DNA from: Brevibacterium sp. W7.2
Lineage (GTDB): Bacteria > Actinomycetota > Actinomycetes > Actinomycetales > Brevibacteriaceae
NCBI RefSeq assembly: GCF_018137945.1
Contig: NZ_CP073089.1
Span: 930,001 to 994,000 of the forward strand
Direction of reading: 5' to 3'
DNA: 64,000 bases
The notes beneath the pieces were generated by a model, which did not search any database, was not told the origin of the DNA, and worked only from the letters and a program-made list of their open reading frames with translations. How positions within the stretch are numbered: position 1 is the first letter of the stretch; each line of letters begins with the position of its first letter. The translations under genes were made by a program, and so were the position numbers. This document shows positions 8,645 through 18,135 of this stretch, piece by piece.

Positions 8645-8910
8645 CTCTGCTCCCGTCTCTCCCGCGCGGTTTCGTCTCGTCTCAGGGTGCAATCTTCCTT
8701 GTTCGATGAAATAGCACGCCAGGCGATCGGTCAAGTGCCATCGCGCCGCGCAGAGGTCGGACCGCCTCGGCGAGTTTCGTCACAGACGAGCACGGGATCG
8801 CCAGGTGGGCGCCGTGATGGGCCGGGCCGGCGGCGCCGATGGGATAGAGTCGATGAGGTTGTTTTTCTGCGCGCGGTGACCCGGGCGCTGATTCCTCGAA
8901 GGACCTGCTC

Positions 8911-10410
8911 ATGCCCTCGCCCGAAATCCTCTCTGCTCCGACGCACGTCGATTCGACGACGCGTCCTGACTATCGGTCGACCCGGGCGCGGATCCACCTT
9001 GCGCTGCTCATCGTCGTCACCGGTCTGCTCGCCATCGGCACCTCCGTGGTCTTCGCACCGGGCGGAATGAACCCGGACACCCGATGGCAGCTGCTTCAGG
9101 TCCTCGGCAACGAGCCGCTCTCGGACTGGCATCCGGCGATCATGACGATCACCTGGATGTGGCTGGCGGAGCTGACCGGGCACGCCTCGGCGGTGCTCTA
9201 CGTCCAGGTGCTGCTCATGTTCGTCACCGGGTTCGGGTTCGCCCTCTACCTCTTCGATGTCACCCGGTCGCGGGCCTGGTCCTGGGTCGGTCTGCTCTTC
9301 CTCCTCGCCCCGCACCTCTTCACGTACATCGGCGTGCTGTGGAAGGACACGCAGATGGCGGAGATGTTCTTCGCTGCCGTCGTCTGCGCGCTGCTCGCGC
9401 AGCGGTTCAAGCGTCTGCGGTGGATTCTGCTCATCATCGGTCTCCTTGCCCTGACGTATGGGACCGCGGTGCGCAAGAACGCGTTCTTCGCCGTGCTGCC
9501 GCTCATCTATCTGCTCTCCTTCTCCGTCTTCGCGATCCGCTCCGCGCGTCCGCGGACGACGTGGCGGAAGCGGCTGCTCTCCCCGGCGTTCGCGGCGACG
9601 ACGGCTGCGGTGCTCGTCCTCGTCCTCGGGTCGGGGGCGATCCTCAACGCGATCTATCAGCCGCTCAAGACCCACCAGGTGTCCCAGGTGATGCTCGACG
9701 ACGTCGTCTTCACGGTGCCCGGCTCGGAGCTGAGGACCACCGAGATGGACCCGCAGCTGCGGGAGAACCTCCTGGCCGCCCAGAAGGTCTGCCGGGAGAA
9801 GGACGCCTATGAGGACTCCTACTGGCGCTGCTACGGGCGCGGGGCCGACGGGATCTACACCGCGATCGAACATGTCGACGAGCTGCAGGACCTGTGGATG
9901 CGGACGGTGCTCACGCGACCCGACCGCTACCTCCTCTACCGCACGCAGACCTTCTCCCATCTCCTCTTCGACAACTACACCGACTGGGACGGCACGACGG
10001 TCGAGAACGACCTGGGCTGGGAGACGAAGTACAAACAGGCCAACGATGCCGCGGAGACCTACGTCGAGAAGTTCGGGGCGCGGGATCTCTCGTGGCTGTT
10101 CACCGGGTGGTTCTGGCTGCTGGCCGCGGTGCTCGGCCTCGTCTGCCTCCGTCATGTCCGGCGCCTCGAGGCCTCATCCGGTCTCGCCCACCTGACGACG
10201 ACGGTGACAACCCTGAGTCTGTCCTCGCTCATCTACATCGTCGGGTACTTCCCGATCGTGCCGGCCAACCACTTCCGCTACATCTACTGGCCCGCGCTGG
10301 CGATGAGCATGGCCGCCATCATGCTCGCCGCCGCCGGCTCGCTGGCGTGGAAGGCGAAGCGCCGATCCGAGCCGGGTGCCGGAGCCGACCCGGCTGAGCC
10401 AACCCCCTGA
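8911..10410 (+). CDS. Polytopic membrane protein, GT-C-like, paralog 1 of 3
   Basis: A 499-residue protein with roughly ten predicted membrane helices. It shares a set of blocks with the proteins at 10422-12035 and 13713-15239: SDWHPAIM (71-78), WKDTQMA (144-150), VRKNAFFAVLP (187-197), SQVMLDDVVFTVP and YFPIVPANHFRY near the C-terminus. The overall plan, with a conserved polar motif in the first outer loop and a large soluble loop between later helices, resembles GT-C glycosyltransferases that use polyprenyl-phosphate sugars, but I do not recognise a characterised family (DUF6020-like at best). AAGGA lies before the ATG, and a TAGAGT -10 candidate is at 8845-8850. Neighbouring GtrA/GtrB-like genes support a role in envelope glycosylation. 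Confidence 0.75.
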   Translation: MPSPEILSAPTHVDSTTRPDYRSTRARIHLALLIVVTGLLAIGTSVVFAPGGMNPDTRWQLLQVLGNEPLSDWHPAIMTITWMWLAELTGHASAVLYVQVLLMFVTGFGFALYLFDVTRSRAWSWVGLLFLLAPHLFTYIGVLWKDTQMAEMFFAAVVCALLAQRFKRLRWILLIIGLLALTYGTAVRKNAFFAVLPLIYLLSFSVFAIRSARPRTTWRKRLLSPAFAATTAAVLVLVLGSGAILNAIYQPLKTHQVSQVMLDDVVFTVPGSELRTTEMDPQLRENLLAAQKVCREKDAYEDSYWRCYGRGADGIYTAIEHVDELQDLWMRTVLTRPDRYLLYRTQTFSHLLFDNYTDWDGTTVENDLGWETKYKQANDAAETYVEKFGARDLSWLFTGWFWLLAAVLGLVCLRHVRRLEASSGLAHLTTTVTTLSLSSLIYIVGYFPIVPANHFRYIYWPALAMSMAAIMLAAAGSLAWKAKRRSEPGAGADPAEPTP

Positions 10411-10421
10411 AGGATCCCCAC

Positions 10422-12035
10422 ATGCACTCTGCCGACCACCCGACGTCCGACCGGCCTGCCGCGGCGCTGCGACCCGACTACCGCTCTGCCTCGGCCCGGA
10501 TCCATCTGGCTGTCCTCGGCATCGTCGCGCTCGTGCTCGCGATCGGCACCAGTCTCGCCTTCGCGCCGGGCGGCATGTATGCGGACACGCGCTGGCAGCT
10601 GCATCAGGTGCTCGGCAACGAACAGCTCTCGGATTGGCATCCGGCGATCATGACGATCACGTGGACGTGGCTGTTCGACCTCACCGGACACGCCTCGGCG
10701 ATCCTCTACGCCCAGGTGTTCCTCATGTTCGGCATCGGCCTGGGCTTCGCGCTCTACCTCTACGACGTCACGCGGTCCCGTGCCTGGTCGTTTGCGGGGT
10801 TGGGATTCCTGCTGCTGCCGAACATCTTCACCTACATCGGTGTGCTGTGGAAGGACACGCAGATGGCGGAGGCGTTCTTCGCCGCCGTCGTCTGCGCGCT
10901 GCTCGCGCAGCGGTTCAGGCGCCTGCGCTGGCTGCTCCTGGCTGTCGGTCTTGTGGCGCTGACTTACGGCACCGCGGTGCGCAAGAACGCGTTCTTCGCC
11001 GTGCTGCCGCTCATCTGGCTGCTGGCGTTCTCGACGTGGACGATCTGGTCGGCCCGGATCGCGCGCTCGTCGCAGCGCGCCGAGGCGGAGGCGACGGCGA
11101 CCTCGGGACCGTCTCCGGCTGTCGCAGAGGTGGCCGCCGCCGAGTCCGGACAGCGCGCCGAGGCGGGGCGGCCGCTGTGGAGGCGGATCCTCGCTCTGCC
11201 GTTCGTCGTCCTCACGGGAGCGGTGCTCGTCCTCGTCATCGGTTCGGGGGCGATCCTCAATGCGGTGTATCAGCCGCTCAAGACGCATCAGGTGTCACAG
11301 GTGATGCTCGACGACGTCCTCTTCACCATTCCGGCTGCCGAGCTCAAGACCCTCGACACCGACCCGGATCTGCGGGACCGGCTCGTCACCGCGCAGGCCA
11401 AGTGCCGTGAGGCGGGGTCGTACGAGGACGCGTACTGGCGCTGCTACGGGCAGGGGGCCGACGGCATCTACACGGCCATCGACCACACCGAGGAGCTCCA
11501 GGACGTCTGGCTGTCCGAGGTCGTCACCCGTCCCGATCGCTACCTCATCTATCGCACGCAGACGTTCTCGCATTTCCTCTTCGACAACTACGCCGAGTGG
11601 GGCGGAACGATCGTGGAGAACCCGATGGGCTGGGAGGTGAAGTACAAGCAGCTCAACGATGCCGCGCAGACCTATGTCGAGAAGTTCGGCATGGAGGACC
11701 TGCCGTGGCTGTTCACCGGCTGGTTCTGGACGCTGCTGTCCGTCGTCGCCCTTGTCGCCCACCGGCGGATTCGCCGCCTGGGGGAGGCCGCTGGCTGGGG
11801 GCACCTGTCGACGGCGGTGACGGCGATGAGCCTGTCGACGCTGATCTACGTCGTCGGCTACTTCCCGATCGTGCCGGCCAACCACTACCGGTACGTCTAC
11901 TGGCCGGCCATGGTGATGACGATGTGCGCGATCATGATCGCTGCCGCCGCACAGATGGCGTGGAGGGCGAAGCGTCGGAGGACCGTGAAGGTCGACGCAG
12001 GCGCCGAGGCGGGGCGAGGGAACGACGACGTCTGA
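10422..12035 (+). CDS. Polytopic membrane protein, GT-C-like, paralog 2 of 3
   Basis: A 537-residue close paralog of the protein just upstream. Long runs are nearly identical (GHASAILYAQVFLMF, GVLWKDTQMAEAFFAAVVCA, TYGTAVRKNAFFAVLP, QPLKTHQVSQVMLDDV), so the pair looks like a tandem duplication. The main differences are an Ala/Glu-rich insertion of about 40 residues around positions 210-250 (cytosolic loop) and a charged C-terminal tail. It starts 11 bases after the first gene's stop with AAGGAT as ribosome site, so they are likely cotranscribed. Function is inferred to be envelope glycan transfer, as for paralog 1. Confidence 0.75.
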   Translation: MHSADHPTSDRPAAALRPDYRSASARIHLAVLGIVALVLAIGTSLAFAPGGMYADTRWQLHQVLGNEQLSDWHPAIMTITWTWLFDLTGHASAILYAQVFLMFGIGLGFALYLYDVTRSRAWSFAGLGFLLLPNIFTYIGVLWKDTQMAEAFFAAVVCALLAQRFRRLRWLLLAVGLVALTYGTAVRKNAFFAVLPLIWLLAFSTWTIWSARIARSSQRAEAEATATSGPSPAVAEVAAAESGQRAEAGRPLWRRILALPFVVLTGAVLVLVIGSGAILNAVYQPLKTHQVSQVMLDDVLFTIPAAELKTLDTDPDLRDRLVTAQAKCREAGSYEDAYWRCYGQGADGIYTAIDHTEELQDVWLSEVVTRPDRYLIYRTQTFSHFLFDNYAEWGGTIVENPMGWEVKYKQLNDAAQTYVEKFGMEDLPWLFTGWFWTLLSVVALVAHRRIRRLGEAAGWGHLSTAVTAMSLSTLIYVVGYFPIVPANHYRYVYWPAMVMTMCAIMIAAAAQMAWRAKRRRTVKVDAGAEAGRGNDDV

Positions 12036-12082
12036 CGGCCCGTGAGGTGAGGCGGCCGAGGCAAGCGGTCGTCCGAGAGCAG

Positions 12083-12114
12083 AGAACGCCCCTTCCTGAT
12101 GGACGGGGCGTTCT
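12083..12114. terminator. Bidirectional hairpin terminator
   Basis: Perfect 10-base-pair stem AGAACGCCCC / GGGGCGTTCT with a 12-base loop, placed between the convergent membrane-protein and GT2 genes. Confidence 0.75.
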
Positions 12115-12205
12115 GTGATGCGGGGGCTGGGACTGGCCCTAGTCGCTGGGACCGGCGCCGTATCGCTGGAGCTGTGGAGCGGAGCCGGATTGTCGGGCGG
12201 TCGAC

Positions 12206-13321
12206 TCAGGGGCGGGTGACGTGCAGCCGGTTCCGCGGTGCGGTGCTGCTCGACCCTGACTCCGACGCCGACTGCGGCTTCGGGGACGTCTCGCTCGACT
12301 CCTGGGCCGGGCGCTCGATGGGCGCGTCGCGCTCGTCCCGGTCGTCCGATACCGGCGTGGCGGACTTGAGTTCCGGGATGACCGGGGCGACTGCCTGCAG
12401 GCCGAGGTAGTGGAGGCGCGCGAGCTCTCGACGACCACGGCGGATGCCGTCGAGGATGAGTCCGATGCTGCCCATGAGGATCGCCAGGAGCATGAGGATC
12501 GCTGCGAGGAACGCCGTCGGGAAGCGGGGGACGAGGCCGGTGTTGAAGTATTCGACGATCACCGGGATGCCGAGGATGAGCGAGAGCGCGCCGAAGATCA
12601 GCGTGAGCAGGCCGTAGTAGAGCCGGGGCCTCTCGTGCTGGACGAGCTGGGTGATGAGGCCGAGGATGCGGAAGCCGTCTCCGAAGGTCGAGAGCTTCGA
12701 CTCGCTGCCGTCGGGGCGGTCGCGGAAGCCGACGGGGTATTCGGCGCTCGGCAGGCGCAGGGCCATCATGTGGACGGTGAGCTCGGTCTCGATCTCGAAG
12801 CGCTTGCTGATCGCCGGGAACGACTTGACGAAACGACGGGAGAAGACCCGGTAGCCCGAGAGCATGTCGGTGACATGCGACTTGAACAGGCGGCTGGTGA
12901 GCCGGTTGAACATCTTGTTGCCCGACTCGTGACCGGGCCGGTACGACGAGGTCTCCTGGGTGTCCTGCCGGACCCCGAGCACATGATCGTAGGGTCCCTC
13001 GAGGAGCAGATCGATCATCGCCGGCAGATCGGCGGCCTCGTACGTGTCATCGCCGTCGATGGTGACGTAGATGTCGGCTTCGATGTCGGAGAACGCCCGG
13101 CGGATCACGTTGCCCTTGCCGGTGAAGTACTCGTGGCGGACGACCGCACCGGCGGCGAGGGCCTCCTCGACGGTGCGATCGGTGCTGTTGTTGTCGTAGA
13201 CGTAGACCGTCATCTCGGGAACTGCGGCCGAGAGATCACGCACGACCTTGCCGATCGTGATCTCCTCGTTGTGGCACGGCACGATCGCCGCGATGCGCAG
13301 TCCGGTGGGACGGTCGGTCAT
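12206..13321 (-). CDS. GT2 glycosyltransferase, GtrB / polyprenyl-phosphate sugar synthase type
   Basis: A 371-residue membrane-anchored family 2 glycosyltransferase that probably moves a sugar from a nucleotide donor onto a polyprenyl phosphate on the inner face of the membrane. The GT-A domain shows IAAIVPCHNEE, VYDNNSTDRT and the metal-binding VTIDGDDTYE (DxD). Two hydrophobic helices follow (about 270-330), then a basic Ser/Pro-rich tail, as in GtrB and ArnC. The ATG at 13321 has AAGGAG in front of it. A perfect TATAAT lies upstream on the minus strand. It sits opposite and between the three GT-C-like membrane proteins and the GtrA-like gene. Confidence 0.85.
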   Translation of the reverse strand: MTDRPTGLRIAAIVPCHNEEITIGKVVRDLSAAVPEMTVYVYDNNSTDRTVEEALAAGAVVRHEYFTGKGNVIRRAFSDIEADIYVTIDGDDTYEAADLPAMIDLLLEGPYDHVLGVRQDTQETSSYRPGHESGNKMFNRLTSRLFKSHVTDMLSGYRVFSRRFVKSFPAISKRFEIETELTVHMMALRLPSAEYPVGFRDRPDGSESKLSTFGDGFRILGLITQLVQHERPRLYYGLLTLIFGALSLILGIPVIVEYFNTGLVPRFPTAFLAAILMLLAILMGSIGLILDGIRRGRRELARLHYLGLQAVAPVIPELKSATPVSDDRDERDAPIERPAQESSETSPKPQSASESGSSSTAPRNRLHVTRP

Positions 13322-13712
13322 ATGAAGCTCCTTGGGGATGCCGTGAGTGCGTGCGAGGGTGCACAGGGCTCCGGCAATTATAGCCAGTTGCCAGGATCGA
13401 CACACCGGACGCTCAGCTTCCTCGTGGGCGTCACCAGGGGCGGCGGCCCGCGGGCGAACTCCACCTGTGGTGAAGCGCACAGGCGCGGGCGGCGGACAGC
13501 CGTCTTCGGCGGTGCCGGACGACGACGTCGCTCTCACCCGATCGGTGCTGCATGGCGAACAGGTGAAGTGTCGAGGAAGCATCTGTGAAGTCGTGCGGAT
13601 TCCGGCGCTGCGCGCGGTCGGCGCGGTTACGGTGGTCGCTTGACTGAGTCACCGGGCCCGGCGACTGCGCGGCCCGATCCCCGACCTCGACATCAGTCGC
13701 TGAGGAGCCCCC
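13322..13712. other. Divergent promoter region between GT2 and paralog 3
   Basis: 391 bases without a convincing gene. Toward the GT2 gene there is a perfect -10 (see 13377-13382). Toward the membrane-protein gene TACGGT at 13628-13633 is a possible -10, leaving a leader of about 70 bases. I see no further structure. Confidence 0.4.
13377..13382 (-). promoter_or_regulatory. -10 box of the GtrB-like gene
   Basis: TATAAT on the minus strand, 56 bases before the ATG at 13321. It is unusually AT-rich for this GC-rich window. No good TTGACA-like -35 is seen at 16-18 bases. Confidence 0.6.
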
Positions 13713-15239
13713 ATGAACTCTGCGCGATCGATAGCCCGTTCGGGCTGGGTGTGGGACGTCGTCCTCGGTGGCCTGAGCATCGGGTGGGCTGTCGTCTTCG
13801 TGCGCCTCTACGCCCCCGGTCGCGTCAACGTCGACATCGCCAACCAGTACGCCCAGGCGACGGGCGCGATCCCGTTCTCCGACTGGCACCCGCCCGTCAT
13901 GGCCGTCGTGTGGCGCGGCCTCATCGACCTCACCGGTGAGCAGGCGAGCCTGTTCGTCCTCCAGACCGGTCTCATCGCCGCGTCGTGCTGGGTGCTCGGT
14001 GTCATCATCCACCGCTGCGGCGCGCCGAGGTGGGTCAGCCTTCTTGGTCCCGCCGTCATGGCGACCCCGTGGACGCTGTCGCAGATGTCGATGCTGTGGA
14101 AGGACACGCAGATGGCCGCGGCGCTGCTCGCCACCGTCATGCTGCTCACCGTCGCCCGCCTCGTGCCGAAGACGTGGCTGCTGTGGGTGCCGGCGCTCGG
14201 TCTGCTCATCTACGCGGTCGGACTGCGCAAGAACGCCGTGTTCGCGATCATCCCGATCGCCGTCTACCTCGGGTGGTGCCTCGTCACGGCACTCGCTGCG
14301 CGGCGGAGTCGACGTCGCGAGACGCCCGGTTTCGAGGCGCCCCCGTCTCGCCGGACACGGGTGCGCTCGGTGCTCGCCACCGCCTCGGCGGGAGTCGTCG
14401 TCCTCATCATCCTGGTCGGCGGGGTGAAGGCCAGTGACGCGATCATCGCCGCCCGCTACGATGTCCAGCCCACCGGGCAGATCTCACAGGTCCTCCTCGA
14501 CGATGTGATGTTCTCAGTGCCCGACAAGGAGCTCATGGCCTCCGACGCGCCCCCGGAGCTCAAAGCGAAGATCGGTCAAGCCCGTCCGAAGTGTCTGCAG
14601 ATGGGGGAGATCTGGGATGCGTACTGGAACTGCTACGGCAAGGGCGCGACCGGTGAGAACTTCAGCCCGATCGCCGACCAGGACGCACTCAGGCAGCTCT
14701 GGCTGGACACCGTCATCACCCACCCGCTGCGCTACGCCGAGTATCGGGCGACCGTGTTCTCCTATTACTTCTTCTCCTCCAGCCTCGAGTACTGGCCCGC
14801 GGAATGGCATGGGGAGGGGACGAAGGTCGGCATCGCACAGGGCGATGAGAAGGCCGACTACCTCTTCCGCCCGTATGTCGAGGACTTCGCCCTGGCCACG
14901 TTCCCGATGGTGTTCAAGCCGTGGTTCTGGTGTCTGCTGGCGGTGCTCCTCGTCGTCGCCGCGCGTCACCTGAGACCAACCGATCGCGCCGGGGTGGCTT
15001 GCTCCGGAGGCCCTCGACCGGCCCCCAGCGTCGTCCCGGAGATCGTGATGCTCGCCACCTCGGCGCTGTGCTATGTCGCCGGTTACTTCCCGATCGTGCC
15101 GGCCAACCACTTCCGATACACCTTCTGGCCTGCACTTGCGGTGACGGTCGGCGTGGTCCTCGCCCTGGGAATGTGGTCAGCGCGACGTCGAATCGCACGA
15201 GCACGTTCAGCGAGTCCGGAAGCGGACGACTTAGAGTAG
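13713..15239 (+). CDS. Polytopic membrane protein, GT-C-like, paralog 3 of 3
   Basis: A 508-residue membrane protein more distant from paralogs 1 and 2 but with the same ordered blocks: SDWHPPVM, LWKDTQMA, GLRKNAVFAIIP, SQVLLDDVMFSVP and YFPIVPANHFRY. Conservation of exactly these stretches among divergent copies marks them as functional sites, probably for lipid-linked sugar binding and catalysis if the GT-C assignment holds. GAGGAG precedes the ATG. It is followed seven bases later by the GtrA-like gene, making an operon that pairs a transferase-like membrane protein with a small flippase. Confidence 0.75.
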   Translation: MNSARSIARSGWVWDVVLGGLSIGWAVVFVRLYAPGRVNVDIANQYAQATGAIPFSDWHPPVMAVVWRGLIDLTGEQASLFVLQTGLIAASCWVLGVIIHRCGAPRWVSLLGPAVMATPWTLSQMSMLWKDTQMAAALLATVMLLTVARLVPKTWLLWVPALGLLIYAVGLRKNAVFAIIPIAVYLGWCLVTALAARRSRRRETPGFEAPPSRRTRVRSVLATASAGVVVLIILVGGVKASDAIIAARYDVQPTGQISQVLLDDVMFSVPDKELMASDAPPELKAKIGQARPKCLQMGEIWDAYWNCYGKGATGENFSPIADQDALRQLWLDTVITHPLRYAEYRATVFSYYFFSSSLEYWPAEWHGEGTKVGIAQGDEKADYLFRPYVEDFALATFPMVFKPWFWCLLAVLLVVAARHLRPTDRAGVACSGGPRPAPSVVPEIVMLATSALCYVAGYFPIVPANHFRYTFWPALAVTVGVVLALGMWSARRRIARARSASPEADDLE

Positions 15240-15246
15240 AGCTGTC

Positions 15247-15759
15247 ATGCAAGAGTCTGTCTCGATCCGGCTTCGGCACCTCGCGGTGGAAGCCTTCAAA
15301 TTCCTCACCGTCGGCGGCGTCGGTTTCATCGTCGACGTCGGACTCTCGAACCTCCTCACCTACGGGCTCGGCCCAGTCCCCGCGCTTCTCGAGGGCAGCC
15401 CCATCAAGGCGAAGATCATCTCGACGATCGCCGCGATGATCGTCGTGTGGATCGGCAACAAGCTGTGGACCTACGGTGATCGCACCACGGACTCCAATGT
15501 CCGCGGCATCATCCTCTTCATCGCCGTCAACCTCGCCGGCATGGCGATCTCCGTCATCCCGCTCGGCGTCACGTGGTACCTGCTCAACATGCGCGACCAG
15601 CTCACGTACAACATCTCGACGAACGTCATCGGCATCGCCCTGGCCATGGCCTTCCGGTTCTATGCGTACCGGACGTGGGTGTTCAAAGAGGCATCCCCTG
15701 CCGCCGAGGTGGTCGTCGAACTCGACGAATCGAGCTCGGTCACCGACGACCGCAACTGA
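15247..15759 (+). CDS. GtrA-family membrane protein
   Basis: A 170-residue protein with four membrane helices and the GtrA pattern: FLTVGGVGFIVDVGLSNLLT near the start, NKLWTYGDR after helix 2 and AFRFYAYRTWVFKE at the end. GtrA proteins are thought to flip polyprenyl-phosphate-linked sugars to the outer face, where a third membrane protein transfers the sugar. It directly follows paralog 3. Together with the GT2 at 12206-13321, this completes a Gtr-type three-part set. Confidence 0.88.
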   Translation: MQESVSIRLRHLAVEAFKFLTVGGVGFIVDVGLSNLLTYGLGPVPALLEGSPIKAKIISTIAAMIVVWIGNKLWTYGDRTTDSNVRGIILFIAVNLAGMAISVIPLGVTWYLLNMRDQLTYNISTNVIGIALAMAFRFYAYRTWVFKEASPAAEVVVELDESSSVTDDRN

Positions 15760-15817
15760 GAGTCACGCCCCGCTCCTGGAGCTGTCGAACGTCGTTTTGC
15801 GTCCCGATGCGGCGTGC

Positions 15818-17167
15818 TCAGCGGCCGTACCGGATGCGGCGGTAGGCCCTGACGATGACAGGCGGGGTGAAGATGCGGGCTTCGGCGCGCAGCAGCATCC
15901 GCTTCTGCTTGAGCACGGCCTTCCGGCGATTCGGCAGCTGACCGGTGCGGGACCGGGTGGCGAGCAGGCCGAGACTGCGTCTCAGACTTCCGTCATCGAT
16001 GTGGAAGTAGTTTCTCGCCAGCCACTCCTCGCTGGGAAAGCCGATCCTGCCCGCCGCGACATCGGCGAGACTGCCGGTCGCGCCCGAATCCGCGAAGACC
16101 TCGTTGAGCAGTGCCCGGTCGAAGCCGAAATCCGCGATGAGCAGAGTGGGAATGCCGCGGTCGATCGATTCGAGTGCCGCCGTGGACGAGAGCGTGACGA
16201 GCGCCGAACCGGGGGTGAGGAACGCCGTGAGCGGACCGTAGCCGATCTCGAGTCGATCGGCTCCGGGCACCTCGCGAGCCTTGAGCTCGTCGATGATCTC
16301 GAAGTACGAGTGCTGCTCGCGGTGCGTTTCGTGCTCGCCCGGCCGGGACCGCATCTTCACGACAGTGCGGGAATCCGGGTGCCGGAGGGCGAACTCCGCG
16401 AGGGCGGCGATGATCGACTCCCGCTCGGCGGCTGAATCCGGCACCTTCGCCTGTGGGGCGAAGACCAGGGTCGTCGGCGCTGTTGTCGGTGACCCGGCGA
16501 CCGGGCGCTCCGGTACCCCCGGCGACCGCAGCATCGGGAGGCGGGCGAGGAGGATGTCGGCGGGCACCCGTCGCAGCGCGCTCACGGCCCGGTACTCGTC
16601 CACCTCGGTGAACGAGTGGGCGAGGAACGCATCCATGAGCCTGCGGTAGTTCATCCCCTTGCCGCTGGCCGGCAGTCCCATCCCGGGCAGTCCCGAGACG
16701 AGCGCGGGACGCGGTTCGAGTGCACTGGCCGTGAGGAACAGCTGGGCGACGATGGGACCGGTGGCCGCACCGAGGACGATGTCGGGGGCGTGATTGGCGA
16801 TGACCTCGCCGAGTTCGCTGCGGCTGATGATCGGAACCTCATGGCCCTCCCACGCGGTACCGGCGATCGCATGGGTGATCTGCTCGTTCGTGGGCAGGAT
16901 CGGATTGTCGATGAGGTAGACGTGGGCTTCGACATCGGGCAGTGTGCTCAGCAGCTGAGTCGCCCATTTGAGGTACGACTCGCTGTCGGAGACGGAGACG
17001 ACGCTGATCGTCTCCCGATCCGTGCGGGCGGACGCGGAGTTCTCGGCACCGACGGGGCGAACAGTGTCAGCGGGAGTCGCCGGGGTGCCGGCAGGATGCG
17101 GCATGACGGTGTCGGCCACCGGAGTCTCGTGCTCGGAGGCGTGAGGGGAATCAGGAATCGAGATCAC
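15818..17167 (-). CDS. Putative glycosyltransferase (DUF6716-like), last gene of sialyl operon
   Basis: A roughly 449-residue protein with no signal or membrane helix. After a low-complexity N-terminus the conserved part begins near ISVVSVSDSESYLKWATQLL and includes PALVSGLPGMGLPASGKGMN, FLAHSFTEVDEYR, VKMRSRPGEHETH and a late SALVTLSSTAALES. This layout matches actinobacterial GT-B-like proteins annotated DUF6716. The start is uncertain: a GTG at 17167 overlaps the upstream gene by 17 bases and suggests coupling, while ATGs at 17104 and 17263 are alternatives. It closes a four-gene operon and is convergent with the GtrA-like gene. Confidence 0.65.
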   Translation of the reverse strand: MISIPDSPHASEHETPVADTVMPHPAGTPATPADTVRPVGAENSASARTDRETISVVSVSDSESYLKWATQLLSTLPDVEAHVYLIDNPILPTNEQITHAIAGTAWEGHEVPIISRSELGEVIANHAPDIVLGAATGPIVAQLFLTASALEPRPALVSGLPGMGLPASGKGMNYRRLMDAFLAHSFTEVDEYRAVSALRRVPADILLARLPMLRSPGVPERPVAGSPTTAPTTLVFAPQAKVPDSAAERESIIAALAEFALRHPDSRTVVKMRSRPGEHETHREQHSYFEIIDELKAREVPGADRLEIGYGPLTAFLTPGSALVTLSSTAALESIDRGIPTLLIADFGFDRALLNEVFADSGATGSLADVAAGRIGFPSEEWLARNYFHIDDGSLRRSLGLLATRSRTGQLPNRRKAVLKQKRMLLRAEARIFTPPVIVRAYRRIRYGR

Positions 17168-18134
17168 CGGCCACAGTCTGCGCATTGAGGGACGTACGCA
17201 GACTATCGGGAGACGTCCCGGTCCACCATTCGCCGGGAATCTCCGTGACATCGATGCGGACATCGGGGTTGAGCACCGCGAGGGAGACTGCCGCCGTGCT
17301 CGGGAGGCTGCGGATCACCGATTCGGCCGGCAGGTTGATCAGACGCAGTTCGATCGGCAGTCCGACGTGTTTGATCCGCACCCGCTCGTCAGCTCCGAGC
17401 TTCGTGAGGAACTCCGCGGACTCCCGACGGTGCGGGTAGTAGGTGATCGGACCGGCGGCGAGCAGACCGTCGAGCCAGGCGAGGTAGGCCTCTTCGCGGA
17501 TGAGTCCGTCAGCGGCCAGCGAGGACCCGATGACCGGAGTGTCGCGCGAATGGCTGCCGCCGGTGGGCAGCGACTGGAGGTGTTCGAAGCGATGCCGGGT
17601 GATCTCCGCCCCGGTGCGCAGAAAGGCGTTGCGCAGCGCCTTCGGCACGGGAAGTGCGGTGTGCCAGCGGAGCTTGCCCCCGGACGCCAGGCCGCGCAGC
17701 CGGTCGGCGACATAGGCGGCCATGACCTCCCGGGACGGTTTGAGCTTCTGACGCGGGCGCACGAGCGGACCCCGCTTGGCGGCGAGGGTCTCGATCGTCG
17801 AATACGTCGCCAGCCCGTCATCGAGGATGACGATCTCCGGCATCCGCCTCTCCAGATACGCCATCGACAGCGCTTTGTGCACCTGGCCCGAGCAGGCGTC
17901 ACCGATGTAGATCCTGGTCGGCGACATCTTCCTCAGGATGCCCGGCTTGGCTCCCTCACGTTCGAGGCGAACGCGCTTGGGCAGCCAGGCAGGGTCGAAG
18001 GCGTCGAGGAACGAGGTCATCCCCTTGGCATTCGCGCGAGCTCGGATGAGCAGCTCCTCGTGCGGTTCGTGCGCTTCGAGCGCGGAGAGGAACTGGAGAG
18101 GCGATTCTGCGAAAGCGATCGCCGTGCGAGCCAT
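17151..18134 (-). CDS. Putative sialyltransferase-like glycosyltransferase (GT52-like)
   Basis: A 327-residue soluble protein. It begins MARTAIAFAESPLQFLSALE and carries VILDDGLATYS (about residue 101) and ITYYPHRRESAEF in the C-terminal half. The D-D-G and P-H-R positions resemble the two conserved sites of GT52 lipooligosaccharide and capsule sialyltransferases, which take CMP-sialic acid. The assignment is by motif pattern only. It starts two bases beyond the stop of the polysialyltransferase-like gene (18136-19527) and overlaps the next gene, so all are one transcript. Confidence 0.55.
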   Translation of the reverse strand: MARTAIAFAESPLQFLSALEAHEPHEELLIRARANAKGMTSFLDAFDPAWLPKRVRLEREGAKPGILRKMSPTRIYIGDACSGQVHKALSMAYLERRMPEIVILDDGLATYSTIETLAAKRGPLVRPRQKLKPSREVMAAYVADRLRGLASGGKLRWHTALPVPKALRNAFLRTGAEITRHRFEHLQSLPTGGSHSRDTPVIGSSLAADGLIREEAYLAWLDGLLAAGPITYYPHRRESAEFLTKLGADERVRIKHVGLPIELRLINLPAESVIRSLPSTAAVSLAVLNPDVRIDVTEIPGEWWTGTSPDSLRTSLNAQTVAGDLDS

Positions 18135-18135
18135 G

